Below, piece by piece: positions 1 through 6,025 of a DNA stretch of 11,513 nt. The notes under the pieces are model-generated. The model searched no databases. It was not told the origin of the DNA and saw only the letters and a program-made list of their open reading frames with translations. The stretch's first letter is position 1. Each line of letters starts with the position of its first letter. Source of the stretch: CAIWHR01 sp040007035 (GTDB taxonomy: Bacteria; Pseudomonadota; Gammaproteobacteria; Burkholderiales; Casimicrobiaceae). The DNA lies in NCBI GenBank assembly GCA_040007035.1, contig JBDTVU010000108.1, forward strand, positions 1-11,513, written 5' to 3'. The position numbers and the translations under genes were made by a program.

Positions 1-60
1 CGGCTGCATCTGCCCCGGCTGCATCTGCCCCGGCTGCATCTGCCCCGGCTGCATCCGCCC
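1..60 (+). repeat. Four tandem copies of a 15-bp coding repeat
   Basis: The unit CGGCTGCATCTGCCC occurs at 1-15, 16-30 and 31-45 without change, and at 46-60 with one T-to-C change at 56. The array may begin left of the window. Because 15 is a multiple of three, each unit adds one AASAP pentapeptide to the tail of the upstream protein, so copy number can change by slippage without shifting the frame. Confidence 0.95.
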
Positions 61-149
61 CGGCCACGACGCCGGCCGCACCTGCCGCGACGCCCGCGGC
101 GCCGGCCGCACCCTCCCCCGCCGCCGCACCGGCTGCGCCCACGAAATGA
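1..149 (+). CDS. C-terminal tail of upstream gene (probable YfgM-like TPR protein), partial
   Basis: Only the last 48 codons and the TGA stop (147-149) are in the window; the frame is open from the left edge. The visible residues are almost entirely Ala, Pro, Ser and Thr: four AASAP units, then a longer Ala/Pro-rich stretch ending in PTK. No domain can be recognised in this tail. The stop overlaps the bamB start in ATGA, the usual sign of translational coupling, so the gene is in the bamB operon. In betaproteobacteria the gene immediately before bamB is normally the YfgM/Tol-Pal-like tetratricopeptide protein that acts as an ancillary SecYEG subunit, often with a low-complexity tail. The identity is inferred from position only; the tail is real coding sequence but says nothing about function. 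Confidence 0.6.
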   Translation, partial: AASAPAASAPAASAPAASAPATTPAAPAATPAAPAAPSPAAAPAAPTK

Positions 150-1339
150 TCCGCTCCGCGACGCCCGCACCCGCGCCGCGCCGCGCCGCCGCGCTGCTCG
201 CGTCCGTCGCGCTGTCGTCGGCGCTCGCCGGCTGCTCGTGGCTGCCGACGATCCCGCCGCCGTCGTTCGGCTGGCTGTGGGGCGACTCGAAGAAGCTCGG
301 GCCGCTGCCGGAGTTCAAGGCGACGGCAACGCCGCAGATGACGTGGCAGGCCGGCGTCGCGAAGGCCGCGCCCGGATTCGGACCGACGGTTGTCGGCGAC
401 GCCGTCTACGCGGCCGCCGTCGACGGCACGCTCACCCGCATCGACGCGAGCACGGGCAAGAGCGCCTGGCGGATCAACACCGGCAAGAAGCTCTCCGCCG
501 GCGCCGGCGCCGACCGCACGCTCGTCGCCGTCGGCACCGACAAGGGCGACGTGCTCGCGTTCGACCCCGACGGCAAGCCGCTGTGGCAGGTTCGCGTCAG
601 CAGCGAAGTGGTGAGCCCGCCGCGCGTGGCCGAAGGTGTGGTCGTCGTCTGGTCGGGCGACGGCCGCGTGTTCGGCCTGTCGTCAGCCGACGGCAAGACG
701 AAGTGGGTCTACCAGCGGGCCAACCCGCCGCTCACCGTGCGCAATTTCGCCGGCGGCACGATCAGCCGCGGCGGCCTGCTGATGGGGACGGCCGGCGGCA
801 AGCTCGTCGCGCTCGATCTCGCCACCGGCAACGTCGGCTGGGAGGCGAACGTCGCCACGCCGAAGGGCGCCACCGAGCTCGAGCGGATCGCCGACGTCAC
901 CAGCTTGCCCGTGGTCGAGGATAAGCAGGTGTGTGCCGTCGCGTTCCAGGGCCGCGTCGCCTGCTTCGAAATCCTGCGCGGGACGCTCAACTGGTCGCGC
1001 GACGTGTCGAGCCTCGCCGGCATCGTCGCCGACAGCCGGTACCTCTACGTGGTCGACGACAAGGGCAACGTGCACGCGCTCGACAAGGCGACCGGCGCGT
1101 CGGCGTGGAAACAGGACAAGCTCGCGCAGCGCCGCATCGGCGGGCCGCAGCTCGCCGGCGACAACGTTGCCGTCGTCGACGGCGAAGGCTACCTCCACCT
1201 CCTCGACCGCAACGACGGCAGCCTCGTCGGCCGCCTCGCGACCGACGGCACGGCGGCGACGTCGCAGCCGGCGGCGCTGGCCGGCAGCGCGCTGTGGCAG
1301 AGCGAAGGGGGCACGCTGTACGCCGTCGGGGCGCGCTAG
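146..1339 (+). CDS. bamB: Outer membrane protein assembly factor BamB (lipoprotein, beta-propeller)
   Basis: The product is 397 residues, normal for BamB. The N-terminus is a lipoprotein signal: an arginine pair, a hydrophobic stretch, and the lipobox LAGC with Cys30 as the acylated residue. A short Pro-rich linker follows, then repeated PQQ/WD40-like blades with motifs such as GTLTRIDASTGK, GDVLAFDPDGK, GKLVALDLATGN and GNVHALDKATG, which are typical of the eight-bladed BamB propeller. In the family, BamB sits on the inner leaflet of the outer membrane, binds BamA and helps fold beta-barrel proteins. The ATG overlaps the preceding stop (ATGA), which fixes the start. In betaproteobacteria bamB is normally followed directly by der; here about 4.7 kb of foreign-looking DNA lies between them. 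The stop is TAG at 1337-1339. Confidence 0.95.
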   Translation: MIRSATPAPAPRRAAALLASVALSSALAGCSWLPTIPPPSFGWLWGDSKKLGPLPEFKATATPQMTWQAGVAKAAPGFGPTVVGDAVYAAAVDGTLTRIDASTGKSAWRINTGKKLSAGAGADRTLVAVGTDKGDVLAFDPDGKPLWQVRVSSEVVSPPRVAEGVVVVWSGDGRVFGLSSADGKTKWVYQRANPPLTVRNFAGGTISRGGLLMGTAGGKLVALDLATGNVGWEANVATPKGATELERIADVTSLPVVEDKQVCAVAFQGRVACFEILRGTLNWSRDVSSLAGIVADSRYLYVVDDKGNVHALDKATGASAWKQDKLAQRRIGGPQLAGDNVAVVDGEGYLHLLDRNDGSLVGRLATDGTAATSQPAALAGSALWQSEGGTLYAVGAR

Positions 1340-1381
1340 GCCACGAATTCAATCTGTTCGAGGATCAGGACACGTTCTGAG

Positions 1382-1412
1382 TTGAGCAAACGCAGCGCTA
1401 GCGTTTGCTCAA
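1382..1412. terminator. Perfect 12-bp hairpin between convergent bamB and DUF5648 gene
   Basis: The left arm TTGAGCAAACGC (1382-1393) and the right arm GCGTTTGCTCAA (1401-1412) are exact reverse complements around a 7-nt loop. The hairpin lies 43 nt after the bamB stop and 78 nt after the stop of the convergent minus-strand gene, where a two-way terminator would be expected. It lacks a run of T on either side, so it is not a textbook intrinsic terminator. It could instead be a protein-binding palindrome or a mark of the insertion edge. Confidence 0.5.
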
Positions 1413-1489
1413 ATGCGCGTTATTCGTGCACCACACCTAACTTTGGTAGTCCAACAAGGTGGATTGCCTGTCATGCGCACGCCCGGATG

Positions 1490-2395
1490 TTATGGCTCGA
1501 CATTGCTACACCACACGATACCTTCAAAAATCCAACCCTGTGCGACCATCATGTCACGCGTATTGGAACTGATTGTGTACCGATGATTAATATCCGGGCG
1601 ATTGTTGTAGAGCCGGTAGACGGAGAAAGTGTTCGGTGGACAAAACCCCGTATAGGAATCGACGGGCACTACCAAGAAAGCAGTTTGGCTCTCGAGTTGC
1701 CACGCATAATGCCAATGGACTTGCACGTACGTGCACTCAGATGGACTTGAAGTAAAAAAATGGGAATCGAGCCCGGCCGAAGGCAATCCATAGAATCTGC
1801 AGACAGGTGATAGCGTGGACGGAGGGGCGGGCGGAACTGGAGGAAAATCCAGAGTGAAGCTCCAGAATTGTTGGCCGGTTCTTACCCAACCCGGGAATCG
1901 ACCAGAGTCCAGCGCTTGGATTTCGTTCGCATCGCTCGTGACAAAGTAATGGTCCTTGGCAGCGTAATAGTATTCGTAGGTTCGACGCATCTCACCACCT
2001 GGAAGCACCGTCAAATTGAAGGTGTCCCTTAGCGAGGAGTCGGAAACCGGTCCACCGCTGAGGTAAGTCGTGGCGTAGTAGTTGATTTTGTAATCGCCGG
2101 CGTCGAGCGGACCAAACTCCGGATGTAGCGTGATTGACGTTGCAGGGCCTGCCTGATACGGAATTTGGTAATAGATGCTGATTACGTTGCCCGACTGTTG
2201 AATTGTCGGGCTCCCGGTTTGCTGGGGGATGCCGGGCACGGCGTCGTAGATATACGCCGACACCAGCCCACCCGCCAAGGGCTGCCCGCCGCTGTAAGCG
2301 ATGTGGGCGCCGCGCACTCCATCGCTCAGACTTCCCAGTAACGCGAACGCAATCAGTGCGCTACAGAATCGAAATCGATTCGCTAAACTGAGCAT
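1490..2395 (-). CDS. Secreted protein with C-terminal DUF5648-like repeats, function unknown
   Basis: The product is 301 residues. Residues 1 to about 30 form a Sec signal peptide (basic NRFRF, then a hydrophobic core, likely cleaved near VRGA). Residues 31-135 are a predicted beta-rich region I do not recognise, with motifs such as LDAGDYKINYYATTYLSGG. The C-terminal half matches the repeat type common in betaproteobacterial exported proteins and catalogued as DUF5648: EYYYAAKDHYFVT around 141-153, CRFYG...DSHFFT around 199-215, and VYRLYNNRPDINHRYT around 259-274, ending in EGIVWC. The paired cysteines (199, 221, 252, 296) may form disulfides. An AGAGG ribosome site lies 7 nt upstream of the ATG. 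The gene is divergent from the S8-protein gene, which carries related repeats, and ends facing bamB. No catalytic residues are evident; a binding or adhesive role at the cell surface is only a guess. Confidence 0.8.
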   Translation of the reverse strand: MLSLANRFRFCSALIAFALLGSLSDGVRGAHIAYSGGQPLAGGLVSAYIYDAVPGIPQQTGSPTIQQSGNVISIYYQIPYQAGPATSITLHPEFGPLDAGDYKINYYATTYLSGGPVSDSSLRDTFNLTVLPGGEMRRTYEYYYAAKDHYFVTSDANEIQALDSGRFPGWVRTGQQFWSFTLDFPPVPPAPPSTLSPVCRFYGLPSAGLDSHFFTSSPSECTYVQVHWHYAWQLESQTAFLVVPVDSYTGFCPPNTFSVYRLYNNRPDINHRYTISSNTRDMMVAQGWIFEGIVWCSNVEP

Positions 2396-2532
2396 TGGGG
2401 AACCTCTGCGAGAAAGAAGGCGATAAAACCCATACAGTGACCACGGACAAGTGTACCATACAATAATTCAAGTTCAGGGTGCGATTGCAACCATAACGCG
2501 CCCGCTGAGCCGTGGATCAACAGGGAGAAAAT
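2396..2532. promoter_or_regulatory. Divergent intergenic region with candidate plus-strand promoter
   Basis: This 137-nt AT-richer gap separates the two divergent cargo genes and must hold both promoters. On the plus strand GTGACC (2437-2442), a 16-nt spacer and TACAAT (2459-2464) resemble a sigma-70 promoter, with 4 of 6 and 5 of 6 matches to consensus. On the minus strand TTGTCC with a 17-nt spacer to TTTATC is a weaker candidate that overlaps the plus-strand one. If both are real, the two genes would compete or be co-regulated. No clear operator repeat is seen. Confidence 0.35.
2522..2527 (+). promoter_or_regulatory. Ribosome binding site that fixes the S8-protein start
   Basis: AGGGAG ends 5 nt before the ATG at 2533. 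An in-frame GTG at 2512 has no comparable site and would add seven residues (MDQQGEN) in front of the signal peptide, so the ATG is preferred. Confidence 0.7.
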
Positions 2533-5500
2533 ATGGCATTGGGACTATCCAGCCGGCTATTAGGCGCCGGTTATGCATGCGTGCTTTTCGTCCTGCTGGG
2601 GACGATCTCCGCGGGTTCGGCGACCCCCTCCGATATTTCATTCGGCGCGCGCGACGACACGGTTTACCGCGAAATTATCCTCGTCCTCGACCCCCGTGCC
2701 TCACCACCATCTGCCGTTGAAATCGTGGCCGGCAAGGCTGCGGATGCGGCGGCCAAGCCATTCTTCGCACTGCTCAGCAACGCGGAGTCCTTGCGCCTTG
2801 CCTTTGCCGGACGGCTCCTGTCCGACGACCAAGCGATTGACCTTCGGGCAAAAGACAAGTTCGCGCCAGAGTTACTGGCTGCAGAAAATATCGTAGCGCG
2901 ATTTCCAGTCGGCGCTGATGTAGACGCGCAACTGCAGCGCCTATTGGCGAGTCCGCTTGTGTTCGCCGCCATGCGCAATTTTCAGGTCGAGTATACGAGC
3001 GTGCCGGCCGACCCATACTTCCAAGTGAACCTCGCCGGAAATCCAAACAACTTTCCAGTGACTCTGGGCCCAAACATCTGGGGAAAGTATCAATGGGGAA
3101 TGACGCTGCTTCGATTCCCTCAAGCATGGGACAAGATCCGCGGCAACGCGTATCTCGCGGACCTCAACACCGGCGTCTACTGGCAGGGAGGAGCCACCCA
3201 CGCGGATTTACAGGCAAGTTTGCGCCCCCAATTCTCCTCGTGGATGGTGTTTCGAAATCCTGTCGGCGTCTACCTCCCGGATCCCAACTTTGACGAAGGC
3301 CAGATAGTCGCGCAAAGCGGCGGCTCTAAGACCACGATGGGCCACGGGACACATGTCGCCGGTATTTTGGCGGCCACGCCGAATAATTTGACGGGCGTCG
3401 CCGGAGGCTGCTGGTCGTGCAGTTTGATGGCAATCGGAACGTTTACCAGTGCTGATTCGATTGGCGCAGCTCTGTTCGCGGCAATCAACCGCGGAGCGCA
3501 GGTCGTCAACATGAGCTTCGCGACCGACCCCACCAACTCGGAGAACATCTTTCAGTCCGACACCTTTTGTCAAACCGGAAATAACAGCGCCTTGGCCCCG
3601 TGCAACGCGATTGTTACTGCGCAAAATCGAGAAGTGGTACTCGTCGCATCGTCGGGCAACGCCACCTATCATGTTCAATTCCCGGCCAACCAAGCCGGCG
3701 TAATGGCAGTAGGAGGATTAGAGTACTTAACGCAAGCGCCTGGATCTCAGTTCTGGGTTACGGGATACGGGACGATTCAAGCAACACCTCCTGGCGATCC
3801 GTGCACGACGACTACCGCCCCTGGCGTCGACAGTGGTTCGAATTGCGGACCGACTCAGTTCTTGGTCGCCCCAGCCAAGGACGTTGTCTCCACCACCTAT
3901 AGCGGTTCTGATTGGTCGTATCCGGTTTATTGCACGGACCAAGGCGAGCCCTTCAGAAAGGGCGGGAGGCCAGACGAGTCCCCAAACTCGGACCCAGGCT
4001 GGACGGAATACCTTCCCACCGGATATGGAGACTGCACCGGGACGTCTATGTCGGCGCCGCACGTAAGCGCGCTCGCAGGACTCATGCGCTCTGCGAATCC
4101 ACTGCTCAAGGCCTCTGACATTCGTCGCCTGATGCAGCGATATGCATCTGGAAACGATACTTGGTTGGGCAATCAGCTCGGCTATGGCGTCCCCATCGCA
4201 GATGGCGCCGTAATCAGCGTTCTCAGTGGGGCGAGCGCCGCCAATCCAACGCTTTACAACTCAGCGGTGCGCAACAGCTTGACTCCGCTCTTCTCGCTTT
4301 ACAGCCTGCAGGCTCGGAATCATTTCTACACTGTTGCCCCACAAATGGCCGTGGTCGCCTACAACGGGACATTAATACCATCCCCGCGCTACCGCATGAA
4401 CAGCGCAAGCTACTCCGCGTCGTGTGGAGATTGCAGTATATTGGGTCAGCCAGTAAGCACGTCGCCATTAATCCAGGTATTGAGGCCCGATGGAACGTTG
4501 GCAGGCGCCAATATAGCGGCGCACGTTCATGCCACATCCGGTCCAATTGGACCAGTTGAGAGGTATTCAAGGAGCAAGCCCGACAGCACGGTCGATACGA
4601 ATATGAGTTGGGGCGCCGGCACAAATCTGTCCGCAACGCTTACGGCCAATCCCATGGAGGACTTCGTCCTCACGTATGCGCCTGTCGGGAGCTTGGTTCC
4701 CAATTATGGACAGTTCCCCTCGATAGAGACGTTGTTTGTATACCCCCGTTCGTCCGTGAGCGTATACGTCGCCCATGTCAATCCAACAGGCTCTGGTCCT
4801 GACCTCATTCCGCTATATCGCCTCAGTTGGCGATGCGGGGACTCTGCGAAGGTGATTTGCGACAATCCCGCGGCTCCTGGCTATAACCCGTTTCACATCA
4901 GTCATCTTTACGCCGCTGGCGATACTGAGAAGGCGAATGCGCTTGCCGCGGGTTACAAACTTGATGGAATTGAGGGCTACGTTTTCCCGAAGTCATATGG
5001 CAGCGCGCCACAGACCGGAATGGTAAGACTGTGTCGTCTTTACGATCCGACTCGCGACGAAGAGATTCTCTTTCCGGGGACTGGGAATAGTGGAAACAAA
5101 TGTAATCCACCGTTTCCCAGCTACAGCGGCGGCAGCTACTACTCCTCGACAATCTACAGCACTGATTGGATGGGTTGGGTCTATGCAAACTACAACGGCG
5201 CGACTCCACCCACGGTCAATCTGACGAGTCCGGCCAACAATGCCACCTTCGCTGCCGGAAGTAACATCAGCTTGACCGCGTCCGCCAGTGGGTCCGGCGT
5301 GAACAACGTGAAGTGGTACGCAAACGGCATCCAGATTGCATCGGACAATACGAGCCCTTACTCAAAGACATGGAGCAGTGTGCCTGCGGGAACATACACG
5401 GTCTACGCAGTTGCAAACACCGGAACTGAACTCAGTGCAACATCGGCACCCGCTAATATTACTGTCGGGAGCGCACCGCCGGTGTTGGGAAACAACGGCT

Positions 5501-5976
5501 TCGAAACCCCGTCTGTCGGCTCGGGGCCTTCTGCCTACGTATATGGACCCACTGGTGCGTCCTGGACCTTCACTCCTGCGGGAGGTAGTGGTGGATCCGG
5601 TGTGTCGGGGAACGGGAGCAACTTCACGCTCGGCAACCCCAACGCACCGTACGGCCAGCAGGTGGGATTCATCCAGGGTGCAACAACGATTTCGCAGACT
5701 GTCAACTTTGCTGGCGCCGGCAGCTATCACCTCACCACCTATGCCGCTCAGAGGTCAAGCAATCAGAACGGAATCGCGATGACGGTCAACGTGCTGGTTG
5801 ATGGAATCTCCGCCGGAGCGATGACACCGTATGACCCGTATTATCAGTATCAACTGAATTCATCTAGTGCTTTTTCGGTGACTGCCGGAAGCCATACGAT
5901 TACGCTGCAAGGTGTGAACCCGAATGGCTATGACCTCACGGTATTCTTCGACAACGTGCTCATAACGTCGCCGTAG
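2533..5976 (+). CDS. Secreted multidomain subtilisin-family (S8) protein with Asp-to-Asn change in catalytic motif
   Basis: The product is 1147 residues from the ATG at 2533. In order: a signal peptide (1 to about 30), a propeptide-like N-terminal region (about 31-180), an S8 domain (about 185-560), DUF5648-like repeats (NHFYT near 597; 758-819; 830-886), a bacterial Ig-like domain (about 892-979, with VKWYANGIQIASD), and a C-terminal jelly-roll or DUF642/CBM-like domain (about 987-1147, starting NNGFETPSV). The S8 motifs are GHGTHVAG with His271, SSGN with oxyanion Asn376, and GTSMSAPH with Ser505. The Asp motif, normally D-T-G, reads LNTGV with Asn212 (codon AAC at 3166); the nearest acid is Asp210. 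S8 enzymes hydrolyse peptide bonds through an Asp-His-Ser triad, so this one may be weakly active or inactive. The His-Ser distance is longer than in subtilisin, suggesting loop insertions. It stops 49 nt before der with no terminator visible. The added domains suggest cell-surface or polymer binding (inference). Confidence 0.9.
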   Translation: MALGLSSRLLGAGYACVLFVLLGTISAGSATPSDISFGARDDTVYREIILVLDPRASPPSAVEIVAGKAADAAAKPFFALLSNAESLRLAFAGRLLSDDQAIDLRAKDKFAPELLAAENIVARFPVGADVDAQLQRLLASPLVFAAMRNFQVEYTSVPADPYFQVNLAGNPNNFPVTLGPNIWGKYQWGMTLLRFPQAWDKIRGNAYLADLNTGVYWQGGATHADLQASLRPQFSSWMVFRNPVGVYLPDPNFDEGQIVAQSGGSKTTMGHGTHVAGILAATPNNLTGVAGGCWSCSLMAIGTFTSADSIGAALFAAINRGAQVVNMSFATDPTNSENIFQSDTFCQTGNNSALAPCNAIVTAQNREVVLVASSGNATYHVQFPANQAGVMAVGGLEYLTQAPGSQFWVTGYGTIQATPPGDPCTTTTAPGVDSGSNCGPTQFLVAPAKDVVSTTYSGSDWSYPVYCTDQGEPFRKGGRPDESPNSDPGWTEYLPTGYGDCTGTSMSAPHVSALAGLMRSANPLLKASDIRRLMQRYASGNDTWLGNQLGYGVPIADGAVISVLSGASAANPTLYNSAVRNSLTPLFSLYSLQARNHFYTVAPQMAVVAYNGTLIPSPRYRMNSASYSASCGDCSILGQPVSTSPLIQVLRPDGTLAGANIAAHVHATSGPIGPVERYSRSKPDSTVDTNMSWGAGTNLSATLTANPMEDFVLTYAPVGSLVPNYGQFPSIETLFVYPRSSVSVYVAHVNPTGSGPDLIPLYRLSWRCGDSAKVICDNPAAPGYNPFHISHLYAAGDTEKANALAAGYKLDGIEGYVFPKSYGSAPQTGMVRLCRLYDPTRDEEILFPGTGNSGNKCNPPFPSYSGGSYYSSTIYSTDWMGWVYANYNGATPPTVNLTSPANNATFAAGSNISLTASASGSGVNNVKWYANGIQIASDNTSPYSKTWSSVPAGTYTVYAVANTGTELSATSAPANITVGSAPPVLGNNGFETPSVGSGPSAYVYGPTGASWTFTPAGGSGGSGVSGNGSNFTLGNPNAPYGQQVGFIQGATTISQTVNFAGAGSYHLTTYAAQRSSNQNGIAMTVNVLVDGISAGAMTPYDPYYQYQLNSSSAFSVTAGSHTITLQGVNPNGYDLTVFFDNVLITSP

Positions 5977-6025
5977 ACGCCCGTAGCTAGACCGCGGCCC
6001 TCCCCCGCCCGGCCACGGCCACCGC

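Larger units (their letters stand above)
1340..5990. other. Lower-GC cargo block inserted at the bamB-der junction
   Basis: Base composition falls after the bamB stop and rises again just before der. Hand counts of two sample lines give 33 of 60 GC at 2041-2100 and 42 of 60 at 6841-6900. Codon choice in the block is also mixed, whereas the flanking genes use mostly G/C third positions. The block holds two genes for exported proteins, divergently arranged, that have no functional link to the flanking operon. No transposase, integrase or inverted terminal repeats are visible. The edges are approximate. A 7-bp match, GGCCACG, lies at 1339-1345 and 6011-6017, which could be a target duplication or chance in GC-rich DNA. 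Horizontal acquisition is inferred from composition and broken synteny. Confidence 0.7.

Noticed and set aside
1435..1441. ACCTAAC resembling one core site of an integron attC
   Set aside because: No matching GTTRRRY partner or imperfect long palindrome is found nearby, and there is no integrase or cassette array.
1382..1750. Plus-strand open frame of 122 codons starting in the hairpin
   Set aside because: It lies antisense to the DUF5648-like gene, begins with TTG inside the inverted repeat with no ribosome site, and has no recognisable motif.
2512..2532. GTG start seven codons upstream for the S8 protein
   Set aside because: The ATG at 2533 has a good AGGGAG site 5 nt away and gives a cleaner signal peptide.
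1340..6025. Insertion sequence or prophage origin for the cargo block
   Set aside because: No transposase, integrase, phage gene or terminal inverted repeat is visible on either strand; only composition and broken synteny suggest transfer.
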